Below are positions 24,553 through 51,756 of a stretch of 64,000 nucleotides of DNA, piece by piece. Numbering within the stretch: position 1 is the first letter of the stretch; every line of letters begins with the position of its first letter. The notes under the pieces were generated by a model that saw only the letters and a list, made by a program, of their open reading frames with translations, was not told the origin of the DNA and did not search any database. A program made the position numbers and the translations under genes. Source of the DNA: Ascaris suum (Eukaryota; Nematoda; Chromadorea; Rhabditida; Ascarididae); the NCBI GenBank assembly GCA_013433145.1, contig CM024175.1, positions 10,338,516 through 10,402,515 on the forward strand, in the 5' to 3' direction.

Positions 24553-26272
24553 CCGGTCTGTATTTGATGACAATAATAAGCCTATCACCTAAAAATCTGT
24601 GCTCACCAAACAATCACAGTGTAAATCAGCTGGATAACTTAATGATTGCGGTCACATGTTAGATGCATGGGAACTATTTGCACCACATTAGAAGTAATTT
24701 TTCATTTCCCACATAATTTATTAGAAATTTTTCATTGTCATCGCAATTTTCTCATAATTTCAACGCCTTTTATATGTTTTCGAGAATCGGTAAATGAAAT
24801 AAACCGGATTTATTATGACAACTGCTTATGAATATAGTCCCAAGGAAAGGAGTTGATGAAAGAAAATGACTTAAGCATATCACATTTATTTCCGCTTGCA
24901 GAATTGTAATTGGTTTGCAAAAATATTCAAGAAAAGATCAGATTTAATGAATCATATTTTCAGCACCAAACACTGTGATTACTTTCAAGTGTCGATACAA
25001 TACGACGCATCAGGAAATTAATTACCATGCCGAGAAATTTCGCCTTATCTTTTCATATCTGGCACTTATGGACATGCGAATTGGTAATTATAGGCTAGTT
25101 GTGTAGCCTAATTTTATGAATCTTTCGCAACTGTTGAATTGTGGTCCTCATAAGATTTAGCACTTCTTTGAATCTAAAGTTAACTGAAGACACCTGAAAC
25201 TGATCGTTCATTGAATAAAATTCAGTGGAAGAAACCTCAACGATATGAATATCTTATATTGAGTGAAATTTGATGAATTCGAATTGATTTTTTGGAAAAG
25301 TTGTGTGCGAGAAGGTTTTTTTTTCGTATGACGTTAACAGCTCTCTAAATGATCAGTTGCCAACTGCTATGCGATCAGTGCAAATATAGGTGTCTATATC
25401 AATAATTCTGCAAATATTTTTACGTTATTAATTATTTTGAGAAGAAATGAATGAATAACTCAATGAACCGCAGGGAAAAAACTGATAAATCATGACGAAC
25501 TCAAAAAATTCAATCAATGAATTAAAAAAAAATTTTCTCATCGAGTCATAATTGAAGTTAATAAGTCAAACGCTACTTTTGCATTAGCGCTAATTTATGC
25601 AAATGAATGTATGAGAAATTTACCCAAACATGATTGAAATTTATGCTCATAGCAATTAAATTTCGAGATTTTTTTTTCTGAGAAAATGATGAAAGAATGA
25701 ATAAAAGAATGAATTTAAAAAATAGGCAATAGATAATATTAAATTCAGGTGAAACTAATTTTTCATCGTCCACTTCTATAAAAATGCTCAACGTTTATAT
25801 CTCACAAGTGTAAATTTAATGGGGTTCAACTCATTTGAAATCACATATGGAGGAATGGCAACTATCTTCTTGATTGTTTACAAAAATAAAAAGAAAATCT
25901 TTACTGTAAGCAAGAGTATGAAAACTTGCAAAAAATGCTCAACTTAAATACATACAATGAATCAGATTTTGATTTTATTGCTGACATTAATACGAAAAGG
26001 AAATTAAAGATTTATCAAAAACTTTGCCTTTATTTTCCATGGTGAAAATAAACTTTTCGTTAAGCTTTCATTATTTATTTTAATACTTTATAAAGAATTG
26101 TCGATAATTTTTTATAATAGAAGAAAAAAATAAATATTGATAATAAAATGTTTCAAAGCAAATATGTCAATCAAAGAGCGCTAATATCTTCTTTATATAT
26201 ATTATCCTCTTATTTACAAGAAAGTCAATAAGATTGAAGAAATAACAAACGAACACATTCAACACGTATATA
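24553..26272. other. Intergenic, AT-rich, no gene recognised
   Basis: This is the interval between the divergent SXP/RAL-2-like gene 2 and the ShKT-mucin gene, so it must contain the promoters of both. Short ORFs (plus 24646-24831, minus 25573-25791) have no support. Confidence 0.55.
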
Positions 26273-40171
<13,899 letters not shown>

Positions 40172-40542
40172 AATCAATGGTATGTTGATCGTATTTACTA
40201 ATACCGAATATATCACCTTAAAGAATATTAGTTGTATAAAAATAATATCACTGAAAATTTATGGTGATACCTATTATCAACAAAAGTTAGATACATGCGT
40301 AGACTATGGAGTATGCTTGTGCTATCGTTGCTTCATGTTCACAAAAAAAAAAAAATTGGCGGAATCTCTTTTATGAATTAAAGGAAGCGTAAAATATGTA
40401 AAATACTACGAAAAACTTTTTTGTTATTGTAGATTAATTTCCGCTTAAATGATTCAAGGTTTATTCATCAGTTATTCTTTTTTATATTGTCATCAAATTA
40501 GCCTAGGCGATCAATGAGTTGCTACTAGTAAATGCTAGTGCA

Positions 40543-40622
40543 TATCCCACTGGTTCATTTAAATTTTAACCACACAAATTCTTATCCCATTGGTTCGTTT
40601 AAATTTTAATCACACAAATTGT
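40543..40622. repeat. Two tandem copies of a 40-bp unit
   Basis: 40543-40582 and 40583-40622 differ at only a few positions (TATCCCACTGG/TATCCCATTGG, TTAACCACAC/TTAATCACAC). The repeat lies downstream of the ShKT-mucin stop. Confidence 0.85.
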
Positions 40623-40921
40623 ATCTTGGACTGAAGAAAATGAGAGCGAAATACTCAGTGAAATTTTTTTTTGAAGTTTCATGCAATGGAATTATTATTT
40701 TCTTTTTCCTTTTGCACTCCAGTGGATAATGTTGTTATTTTGGATGCACTCCACCACAAATATTGCTTAGCAATGAAGCTAGAAAAATTTTGATTCTATC
40801 GGACCGCTTCATATGGCGGTTATCATTTCTTCACCGATCAAGCAAATTTTGCAAGGAAGTAATTTATGCATCTTAATTACTATGCAGATCATCCAGGTAA
40901 TAATCGCCACTTTATTTTCAG

Positions 40922-41061
40922 ATATTTCGGTCGACGATGCAATGATCTATGCAGATATGACTGCATATTGCAACAGCGTGTTTAGACATGACAGCAAAAA
41001 TCTTCTATTTGAATATGCAATGACTATTGAATTCATGCAAACAATCTTCTCATTTCTATGA
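40922..41061 (+). pseudogene. Probable decayed ShKT exon downstream of the ShKT-mucin gene
   Basis: After a good acceptor (TTATTTTCAG, 40912-40921) the ORF reads ISVDDAMIYADMTAYCNSVF. Its DDAMIYADMTAYC aligns with DKASNCAQMKPYC of the last real ShKT exon. Most cysteines are gone and no KTC-x-x-C end is present. It lies about 860 bp past the previous ShKT exon start, in line with the spacing of the array. Confidence 0.4.
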
Positions 41062-44000
41062 ATTATATTCACTATTTTTGAACGCATTCTTCATGCGTTT
41101 CTTTTGAATCCATTCCGATCGGACGAATAAATGACTTTGATGCTGAACGCATCGAAAAGCATTTGAGAATGCATAGAAGATATGAACCCACCACGATATA
41201 TCTGAGCACTTGCCTATCACAATAATGGACACTGTAATTTACTAGTCAACCATGTAACTTAAGCGATAGTGGATTTATACCAGCTACGTCAATAGCTCGT
41301 ATAATTTGCCTGATCCGGTTGGTCGTTGATTGCACAATAAGAGTGCGATCCGATTAGCAAGAGCTCTAAGATACACATCCATAATTCGAGAATATTAATA
41401 AATTTTTAAATGATTTAACCATACAATTTTTTTAAAATTCGAAATGCAACAACCTGCAAATTGGAAACACGAAAAAAAGCCAACGCAAAGACATGAATCT
41501 GAATAGACGCACTTTGCAAATTTAGATTTATATAGGCATGGAAGCAGCAAGTACACTTATCATAGATGCCAATAAGAAACACAGCCGATTTGCCTTATAA
41601 TTGAATTGCAAAAAAGCAAACTTGTATCCATTTTCATAGCGCGATGCGCGATTTTCCGCTTCTTATTGAAAGCGCTATTAATAGCACTTAAGTTGCTTAT
41701 TAATGTGAAAATATTCCTATGCATATCGTTCAATGAGAATCGCTCAATATACTAGAGTTAATAGTTTTTACTTGCTATCTTTCATTTATTCAAAACGACT
41801 AACTCTTGCAGAATGCCAGAAATGAGATATAGTATATAGAAATGAACGTTACGTGTTATATTGCTATGTAATGAGCCATATAAAACCAACAGATTATTTT
41901 TCATATACATGAAAAATAACAAGTCAATCACGATATCACTGAGCGTTCGATCTTCTTTGTACGAAGACAACGATCGGTTTTATTGGTCGTGTCATCTCAG
42001 CATTGCTTAATGCGAAAGAAATTTCCTACGTGATGTATTCAAATTAGATGGTATATCATAATTTCTCTCACTTTTTTTGAACCACAAAAAAGTGATGAGA
42101 ACGTTTATATCACTTTATTTAAAAATCATCAATAAAATATATAAATAAATTTGCTGAAGCAAGAAGCGTTCTTTTAATTGTAATTTTTCAAGTTCGCATT
42201 ATCTTCTTGAGATGGATGAGCAGATTTGCATGGATGTGAAGCATTTGCAGATTCATATTCGAAAATACGAGGAAACTTACCTAATTTATTTTTTTAACCT
42301 TTCGGTTATCGGCATCGGAATTGTCTTGGCCGTCGTTTTGTCATACTAGATTTAAGTTGACTATGACACATCTTTCAGGAAGTATCGATTACTTCATTCC
42401 ACGAAGACAACGATTAGTATCTGAAACTTTCCTCACTGAGACCGTAGGCGCTGTACGTCGAATATGTGTTAAAATTTTAGCGTTAGTAATTAAGGATGAG
42501 CTATTCAGTTGAGAGATGCGTAAGCATTAGGATAGGTTTTGGGGAGGGATAAAAGAAATGACGTTCGTTTTCTCATCGGTTTACATGAATCAGTCGTTGG
42601 AATAATATAAGCAAAGCGAATATGAACATCAAATTTATACGTCCGGAAAGTTTCTAAGTGAATTTAAGTCCATAAGGAAAACCATATGCCATTTTAGTAC
42701 CTAAAATTTCACCTCAATAAGTGGCTCAATTTCATTCTCAAGAGACAGTTCATTGACTTGTTTTTAAGAAGGGCCTCAATGCCTATAAATTTCATGAACC
42801 ATTGAAAAATTTCAACGGATGCAGCAAATTTTGATTAGTTTCTTTGCATTCTAACGATCGTTGATAAGGAGAATTATTTTTGGGTCCCTTAAGACAGAAA
42901 TGAGATTAAAAAATTCCGAAATATTTTTCAGAACAATCATAGAATTTCTATTTTTTGCTGCATAATCGAAACGATTATATGTATTATTTAAGAAGAAAAT
43001 ATGCTTCACATGTTACTGCAAATCAACTTATCCATCGCAAGAAGATAATGAGAAGTTGAAGAATTGCAATAAAAAAGGCTTTTTGGTTCGGCCTTTATTC
43101 ACCTAAAAAGACATTAAAGGGAACGTCGTACGCAATGTATATGTGTTGTGGTGAACGATCGTGCTGCAACTCAATTTTGCATAGATCGACTTCGGTGATA
43201 TCTATTCTTCTCTGTCCCATAATATTTCGCTGTTCCCCTATTTCTGTAGTTGCGTAATTCAAACCCGTTAGCCATGTTGCGTGTTCACTGAGGAATATTG
43301 GTGGTTTTTACCCGACATGAGTTCGGTTACCCAATTGTTCCACCAAACTTCGATTCGGTGCCTGTCGTCTCTTCTCTACAAACCTGCAGCAGTACAATTC
43401 ACCCAGGAAACATAAATTCAATGATGATACCTGATCTCCGAGATGTAATTTTCCTCTCCCATCTGTCGTACGTGTGAGTTGTGGAAATGAAAAGGTACCA
43501 TAAAATTTACTAAGTCCAGTTATTTTTTCAATACGTGACTACGAGATGGGGAGATTCTCCGGTTAAGAAATCATCAACAAGCAGGTTTGTCGCACAAGGT
43601 ACTAGCTATCGGTCATTATTTCATTATCACCGAATATCCTTCATTCGGTTGCTCTGGTTGTCTGTACTGCACTAAGCGGAAATTGTGACGGCTTTATGGA
43701 TGTAGTTACTAGGTTGTTGCAGAAATATTTGGAGAGAAATGATTCTCTATAATGCAATAAGCATAAAATATTAATTCAGTTTGTGTGCTATTTGAAAGTT
43801 GGTGTTGATGTTCTTCATCACTTGCACGATTCCTGAATTTGGCGCACAGTAAACAGCAAGTGATAACCAAACTATACCGTTTCATTCATCTCAAGTAGCG
43901 GCCAACTACTGATAGATTTTGAACTAAATTTCGCTGATACTACGGGTGCACTTAACCTAGAATTAGCGCAGGGTCAGGAACGCTCCAGTAAGTGGCAAAG

Positions 44001-44255
44001 AAACCTAATCAAAAAATATAAGGTGCTCTCAGGCAGGCTCAGTCGCCTTAGCATGGAACTGTGGTAACGAAGAAATATTTGCTGGAGAGATTCGATAAAC
44101 GAAGCAGAAAAGATGTTTGTTATTATTTTCAATCTTTGTATTTATTCACTGGCAATTGAAGTCTGAATCAAAATTTTTATCAGTATCATTTCCCAGGCAA
44201 TAGCACGTCTTCACTGTATCGACAGAATTAGTGTTCCATTGTGAGCTAGTTGTTA

Positions 44256-46900
44256 TTATTTGCACGCTCGCATTTTCTTATCGGTGCTCGTTATATACGA
44301 GTCAATATCGAACTCATGGTACGATGGTAGAGTTTTCATCAACGATGTTGGTAGCACATAGACAGCAGCAGCATTACAACGACTCTTTTCGGGCATATTA
44401 ATCGCCACTGCAAAACAAGAAAAGCTTTATCATCAAAAAACAAGAGGTTTTAGACAAGAAATAGTGCTTGTTAACAGTAAATCTATTGAACGTCATCAAA
44501 AAGACAATGTCGGAAGTTCTTTTTTTTTTTGAAAACGGCGTTTCGACCCATTCAACATATAGTTAGGCAAGTCGAACGTTGAATAATTTACATGCTGTTT
44601 AAACAAATCAAACCACAAACTTATAGAATTAAACACATATTTCAATTCAAATTTAATTGCCGATGTTCGAACGTTAGGTGTCGTGATAACGATTGGCCTG
44701 AATGAATTCGAGATTTTTGAAGAAAATTACTGAATAATGTTGGAAATGCGTTTCGCAGAATTTAGCTAATATGCTTTTGAAATTTCTTATATTGAAGCAA
44801 CGAACTGTACTAATAACGAATAATTAATAAAAAAAACCGATATACGCAATAACGTAATACTTCAGTTGGTCCAACTGCGTCAATGAATTTTAATGAAACA
44901 TTCGTTTTTTTTCTTGAAAGTATTGTAAAATTGAACGCGAAAGATGGGAAAGACCTGCAAATTTGAGTGATATTTTTTAGCGCTAGCAAATTCTTTAGAA
45001 AGACACCGCTCGTAGAAAAAGTTGATATATGGGAGTCGAAAACGAAATGATACAATTCGTAACATACCGATCTACGCAAAATAACAGTGGAATTGCTTGA
45101 ATTGCCTATAGAATCAAATAGAGCCGTTTAACTAGCATACGGTTGTTGCTCATCACTTAGTTTAGAAACACGTCGATCTATTCGTAGCGAAATTTGGAGA
45201 AGCAAATTTGAAGGACATTGCTATGATAGAGAAGAAATTACCTTGTGAAAACTCAAGATTAATGGAGAAATATATTGCTATTCATATAGTAATACAGCGT
45301 ACCATTCACTAAATATTTCATAGTTTATCAACTATGCACACGAAAATGCTTCTAATGACTTGAGAAATTCTCTCAAAAAACCGCAAAATTTGAGACTTTT
45401 TGGAGCTGGAACAAGCAAGTATTCGAAAGGACAAAGATAGACTCCTAATTATGAAAGAAAACTCCTAAAAATACCCCGAAGCAGGTTCAAAAAAATCTCC
45501 ACTTGTGAAATTGATAAGAGGCTAAAGAAATCTGGAAAAAGAGAATGGAGAATTCAGTTATGTGTTACAGCTAATTGGGACATTATACTCTAATAGATGC
45601 CTCCATTAAATTTCTTTCTTTATGAAAAACAAGTCCTTTTGGTTATAATTACACTTCGATCCATATTCGAAATATGTGTTTAAGTTCATCCGTCAAAAAA
45701 TAAATGCACAAGACCTTCAATATGATGATATTATCGCACCGTAGTATTCAAACTTTTACGAAAATCGAATTCATGAATCCGCTGGTGAACAACAAGAAAG
45801 CTGTTCCACAACAATTATAAATGCTTTCACTACGACATCTGTTTGTGCCTTCGAGGAAATAAATGATGACTATATGAAAAAAAAGATGTCTTTTTTGCAT
45901 TCAAAAATTTTTGAAACTTTCTTCAGCATTACTGTCTCTTATGCGTTTTCATGAAAGATGCAAAAGTGCAATTTTTTTCGAATTTGCTAAACGTGAGAAA
46001 CTTTTTGCATATCAACAAATTTGCATATCTATCACAACTTTGCAACAATGAAATTATTTGTTTCGAAATAAGAAAAACATTATTGTTAGCGAACCGGGAT
46101 TTCGTGGCGCAAAACGGCCCAGATGGTGTTTCATACGTTCATTTAGCCGTCTTCGATAGATATATCTCAGTGCATGAGAGATAAGAAAGAACAGTGCCGT
46201 TAATAAAAGAGCAGCGGCCATATAAATCAGTAAATTCATCGGCCATGTTGATGGAATCGTTAAGGGCACATGTGATACAGATGGCTCGTGCCACTCAACC
46301 TGTTGCAATTAAATAGTCAGTGACTGCTCATCGCTTTCAATACTAAAACATAGTAAAGTAAATGCTGTAGACTATGAAATATTAGAGGAGCTATATCAAA
46401 ATTAAATACGGCAAATATTCAGAAAATGACCCGATATTATTAAAGGTAAAACATGATACAGGTAACTAATTTCTAAAATCACTTTAAGTTTCTATCACAG
46501 TATCACCTAAATTTTGAAGGCAGTATAAACTTCCACCTGTCTGATCTTTTCAGGTATATTACTGGTGCTACAGAACCCCAACATACCAGATGAATGAGCG
46601 CGCTTTAGCGAACGGCGAATATTTTACCATAGATTTATTTTGTTGCAATTCTTTCATCATACTAAATGAATCGTAAATGATACTGGAAAAGTGTTTGGTT
46701 TCATAGCATTATTGGAACATGAGAAAATTTTATAAAAATACACCCAAATTGAATCAGTAATGTTGGTAAATTAGGTTTGATGGAACGCGAAATCAGGGGG
46801 GACGGGGAGGGAATCCTGAATAGAAAGATAAGAAGATGAAATTTTTAAAAAATGTAATATCACCAACCTGTTGAGAATTTTCATCGTCGAATACGCTCAT
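44256..46900 (-). CDS. Small single-pass membrane protein, two or three exons, unknown function
   Basis: Exon 1 46868-46900 (MSVFDDENSQQ, donor CAG|GTTGGT) joins at phase 0 to an exon starting at 46299 (VEWHEPSVSHVPL). A hydrophobic segment follows (MNLLIYMAAALLLTALFFLI, about residues 34-53), then a basic stretch (RYIYRRRLNERMKHH). The basic side suggests the C-terminus is cytosolic. Two ends are possible. Reading on gives TAG-free sequence to TAA at 46054 (92 residues). Splicing at AATCCCG|GTTCGC (46095) to TTTTGCAG|TGGCG (44407) gives exon 44256-44407 in matching phase and a 129-residue protein with a polar tail (contains MKTLPSYHEFDIDSY). No signal peptide is seen. I do not recognise the family. 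Confidence 0.6.
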
Positions 46901-48233
46901 GATAGCGATAGAATGGAGATTTTGAGGATAGTCGCTGCTTTAAAGGTTTTTGCGGTCAACCGGTTTATATTCTTGGATGGATCAAGGCGTCCGAAGGAAA
47001 TCATTCAACTATGCGTTCGTTTTATAGTCACTTGATTCGAAGATGAGATGGGGACTAAGGCACTTAAAGTGCTACAAATCACCTATTCGTCGACAACAAA
47101 CTCGTTTCCGTCGCTGCTCATCGAACAGAGTGAATTGAACGGCTTGTAAGGGCGAAAGGTCGAAGGCTACCACACGTTTCCTAGACGAATATCAAAACAC
47201 GTCTAGAAGTCGACAGTTCTAACCAGGATCGAGCTCTTTAGAACTCAGTGCAGCAAAAAAACAAACGAAGCTCAGCTTGGTGAGTTTGAAGACCGTTTGA
47301 ACGCGCTCGGCACAATACACAACTTGGTCCTGTGGCAGTATGGCTTGCTTGCCTGAAAATAATACTAGCGTCATAAACATGGAAATATTGACTTTACATG
47401 TGTTTACAGGTAAATTGCAGCGATATGAAGATTAGTGACGACATAGCATGTATGCGTCAATAGAAAATTTACATATGAAATAAACAGTTGATAAGAGAAA
47501 ATGCATGTTGTATTATGAGGCCGCTCGATGATATGATAGAGAGTAATAGTGTTAGAAAGCGTTATTGAATTGTGTTGCAGGTTTAGAGAGCCATATTGCA
47601 CACTACGCAATGACACACAACAATTTGTCACCGATTATATTAGAGACGTATCGCACTCTAATAGATCGAACACCACTATACATGTAGAAGTCCCCATTTT
47701 GCGTAATATTTTACCGTAAAATATCTATTTTATTCTGCTATTAAAATAACCATGTTTTAAATCCCGCTTTCTTAAGAACTCTTCATTTCGATTATAACGA
47801 TTGCACAATTATAGATAGAAAGAACTAGTGGGTGGGAGTGAGGAGAGGGTTAGGAGGAAGGAGGGGGAGGAAACAAAAACCAGCAAATCGACCTGATATT
47901 GTTCAATACATTCGTATGATCATGATTTTTATGCGCATTATGGCGACGACTTATCTATAAATATATAGTATAATGGCTTATTCAACTAACTGCAGTAATT
48001 ACCAAAGCAATTCGAAATGGCATTCGCTGACAGCTCAACTTTTGGTATTTGGGATCTTCCAACTTTCAGTCCTCCCTTTCCTCTTCCCCTTTCCTCCCTG
48101 AAGACGACTTCTCAAGGCAGTGAGAATCACTCAGATTGGCGGATCGTAATTTTTGGGGGGCTAACCGCGATAATAATAGTGTTATAATCCTTGCACACAT
48201 TCAGCTGATGAAGTCAGCGCAAAACAGCAAATG
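46901..48233. other. Intergenic, with a G-rich purine tract
   Basis: No gene is recognised. Bases 47829-47872 (GGGTGGGAGTGAGG and following) are purine-rich with several G runs. Minus ORF 47404-47631 lacks motifs. Confidence 0.5.
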
Positions 48234-48238
48234 GCTTT
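48234..48238. repeat. Target-site duplication, left copy (GCTTT)
   Basis: GCTTT directly abuts the TG of the left LTR and matches GCTTT at 53210-53214 directly after the CA of the right LTR. Confidence 0.8.
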
Positions 48239-48594
48239 TGTTGTAACTCTAGCAGCGACAATGTTGAGAGGAGACCGAGTGGGGCGCGAAGAGATACGGA
48301 GATAGTCGAAGTCGTCTGTCGAGGGGCACCACAGCTCATAAAAAGCAAACTGGAGAAGGCCAGGCGTCCCAAGAGAGCTGCCGGTCGGAGAGCTGTCGAT
48401 GCAGAAAACTGACTCCGACGGGCTGAGGCCCGCCTTATATGGGCTTCAGGCAGACGAAAAGCACATAAGTCGATCAATGACATGGCGCGAATACGAACAG
48501 TGAAATGGCGCGAAAAATAATGCTAAAAAGCAAAATGTCACTGTTACATCACAAACAGATATCTTGGGTTGGGTCTTTAGCGTCACACCCAACA
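48239..48594 (-). repeat. 3' LTR of the Gypsy element (356 bp)
   Basis: It starts TGTTGTAACTCTAGCAGCG and ends CACCCAACA, aligned end to end with 52880-53209. It contains GCGC-rich insertions (near 48482-48515) absent from the other LTR. The TATA-like stretch is altered (CCATATAAGG on the element strand). Confidence 0.92.
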
Positions 48595-51500
48595 TTTCCC
48601 CGCTGATGTCGATCCGTTCGTCGATGTCTGTGACCAGTCTTGCTGCGTACACGATCCGTCGGCCCATGGTACGTTCTGCGCTGACCTTCCGAGCTAAACC
48701 GTTGTAGAGCCTGTCGATCGCGAGTTGAGCGGCGGAGATCAACCGGAGCCTGAGTTGGGGTTGGTCGTCGACTTTCAGTTGTAGTTGTGTCGGTCGCTGT
48801 ACGGTTAGCTGGTCCATTGGTGCGACTTGGATGGCTAGTGGCATTGACCGGGCATTCAAATCGTCCAGTAGCGATTTGAGGACTGCATCTGCTGGAGAGT
48901 CCTCATGTTTGGTGCTCCGTCGGCGAAGTTGGTTGGCATGGCGCATCCAAACTTCTGATCCGACCAGAACGTCGTAGGTGACGCGGTGGTGTCTGCGTAG
49001 CACCACTCCGTTCGTCCATCTCGTCTTCTGAAAAAGATCTTTTCTGACGAGCACGAGATCACCTCGTGTGAAGGAACGGCCGTCGATTGAAGTCTGCATC
49101 CATCTTGTCGTTCCTCCGTACTGCGGAGGGCGGTGTCGGCCGAACCAAGTCCGTTGAAGTACGGAGCTGACATCCGAGCAGAACTTCTGCTGGTGAGCGA
49201 TTCCCGAGCGTCGCGTCTGGGGTTGTCCGGTAGCTAAGCAGAAATGTTTGTAGAACTTCCACTGTCGTCTCCTCCCCTCTGATTTTGCGAAGCATTCTTT
49301 TGAAAGTGTCCACGAAGCGTTCTGCTTGTCTGTTTGATTGAAGGGATAAGGTGGAGACAACATGTGCTTGATGCCGTTTCTTGCACAAAAATCGGCGAAG
49401 TCTGCGGAAATGAATTGAGTGCCATTGTCCGAGACAATCACTTCCGGCATTCCAAATTGCGCAAAGAGTTGTCGCAAGAATCTGAGGGTTACGAAGTACG
49501 TTGCGCGGTCCGTCATGAAGACTTCTGGCCACATTGAGTGCGAGTCCACGACGACTAAAAAGTAGTATCCCTCAAATGGTCCTGCGTAGTCGACATGGAT
49601 GCGGGTCCACGGCTTGTCTGTTATCGGCCATGAAGCAAGTGGAGCTTTGACCGGGGCTTCCCAGACATCTGCGCATGTTTGGCACTGCTTGACTGTCGTT
49701 TCGATACCCTTTTCGACATCCGGCCGGTATACGTAGCTTCGAGCGAGCGCCTTCACTCGCGTGATTCCTTTGTGAAGTTGCTGAAGGACTTTCGACCGAA
49801 CGGCGTCGGCAAGGATGACGCAGTCTGCACTGAGGAGACATCCGCCTATAGTTCTGAGTGTATCGCGGCGGTTGAAGAGCTGTCGGAGACGTCGGTCCTG
49901 AATTCACTGCGGCCATTGGTTGTGCGTATAATAAATAGCCTTTTGAAGCAGGTCGTCTCGTCCAGTTGCGTCCGCGATAACCTGCGCTGTCACTGGAAGT
50001 GCGTTGGTTGCGTCGGAGAGTGTCCGATGTACGTCGGCTTCCATTTTGATAGCGGCGACCACCATGTCCTCATCGTTGGAGACGTGATCTGCAATAAGAC
50101 GTGATAAAGCGTCGGCTTGTCCGAACGTGGTCGTTGATCGAAGCTGAAGCTCGAAGTCGTATCTAAGGAGAGTTGTGGCCCAGCGCTGCAGTCGATTTGC
50201 AGTAGGGATTGGGATACCACATTTGGATCCGAATATCGCGAGCAGTGGCTTGTGATCCGTAAGGAGCATGGAGTGTCGTCCATGGATCATCCGGTGAAAC
50301 TTCTTGATGGCGAAGATCAGTCCTAGAGCCTCCTTCTCGATTTCACTGTAGTTTTTCTTCTCGATTTGACTGTAAAGGAGCGGGATGCGTGAGCGATTGC
50401 CTTCTCCGATCCATCGTCGAAACGATGACTAATGACTGCTCCGAGCCCCTTGTTGGAAGCGTCGGCGGCTATCATGATTGGGCGAGTCGGACCGTACTGA
50501 GTGAGTAGAAGGTCTGAGCTCAAAACAGCTTTGGCTTTTTAAAGGCGTTTTGAGAGTCCTTTGACCTCTTCCAAATCGCATTCTTCCTGAGTAGGTCGTC
50601 CGAGCGAGCTCTGAGGTCCCTCATTTCCCTGACGAATGCTACAAATAACTGATGAATCCCAGGAACGATCGGAGTGTGCTGGCGTGTGTGGGAACTAGCA
50701 TCTGTCGAATGGCTTCGATTTTCTAGGGGTCAGGTCGTCAGTCATCCGCGTCAATTACGAAATCAACATATTTGACAGAAGGGAGGAAGAGGCTGCACTT
50801 CTCGGGATTAATGTGGAATCCATATTCTTTGATGCGTTCGAATACGGCATCGAGATTGGCGTTATGTTCTTCCTCTGTTCGGTCGACGATGATGACGTCG
50901 TCCAGGCATGCCACGACTCGGCGAGGATCGTGTCCGTGGTCTGCTGGAAAATGCCTGGTGCTGACTTCACGCCGAAGGGGAGACGACTGTAGCGATAGAG
51001 TCCTTTGTGTGTGTTGATTGTGAGCAGCTCCTTTGATGCCTCGTCCACCTCCACATGTAGAGAACCATTGGCGAAGTCGATTTGAGAGAAGTAACGTCCG
51101 CCATTGAGCGTCACGAATATGTCCTCTGGCAGTGGCAATGGGCGCTTGTGAAGCTCCAGGACGTCGTTAAGTCCGGTCGAGAAGTCCGCGCAAATACGGA
51201 GGTTGCCGGATGCCTTCTTCACCACGACGATTCGAGCTGCCAATCGGGAGTAGTCCACCTTCATGATGACGCCTTGATTTTGGAGGCGGCTGAGTTCATA
51301 TTCCACTGTTTCGAGAGATGCGTAGGGCACTGGTCACCTGGGTATTAAAACTGGCTTGGCGTCGTTGCGTAGATAGAGAGTTGCTTTGGCCTTGCTACTT
51401 GCCTGATAGCGTTTTCGCGAGTTGAAAACGGTGACTGGTTCGGAGCGCTTCTTGATGGACTGGTCGGTGGAAGTGATCCGTCGGACGTTGTCGCACAGCG

Positions 51501-51756
51501 TGGCCAAGTTCCATAGGTCCAACTTGTCAATGAAATCGAGACCCAATAAGTTGCCCGCGCTGTTGCCATGGCCCACGAAGATGCGTCCTGCTGCCGTGCG
51601 TCCGTTTCTCTTGAGCGTTCTGGTTGTCTGTCCAGAAAAACGGATTCGACTGTTCGATGCGTCGAGGGCTTCCTCCGTGACTGGCTGCAGACTAGGGGAT
51701 CCGAGTCGCTTCCATGACGCCTTTGATACGATAGTGATGTCCGATCCTGTATCCAC
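48446..51756 (-). pseudogene. Gypsy pol: protease, RT, RNase H, integrase with frame breaks
   Basis: The protease motif MDTGSDITIVSKASW begins at 51756. RT is seen at 50755-51330 (VKKASGNLRICADFS, RYSRLPFGVKSAP); its LDD active-site box at 50897-50905 is in another frame, so there is a shift near 50930. RNase H and its tether lie at 49904-50523, with a stop near 50323 and an in-frame 24-bp duplication (50333-50374). Integrase shows the first two acidic motifs (IHVDYAGPF, VIVSDNGTQF), and the third (NRQAERFVDTF) is in a shifted frame near 49340. The last ORF ends inside the 3' LTR. No intact polyprotein remains. Confidence 0.9.
48595..48604 (-). other. Polypurine tract of the Gypsy element
   Basis: On the element strand AGCGGGGAAA lies immediately before the 3' LTR, the expected place for the plus-strand DNA primer. 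Confidence 0.7.

Larger units (their letters stand above)
40172..44255. other. Intergenic, no intact gene recognised
   Basis: Apart from the 40-bp duplication and the decayed ShKT exon I see no gene. Plus ORF 42321-42512 and minus ORF 41782-41970 have no motif. Bases 43100-43480 are somewhat richer in GC than the flanks but give no long ORF. Confidence 0.5.
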
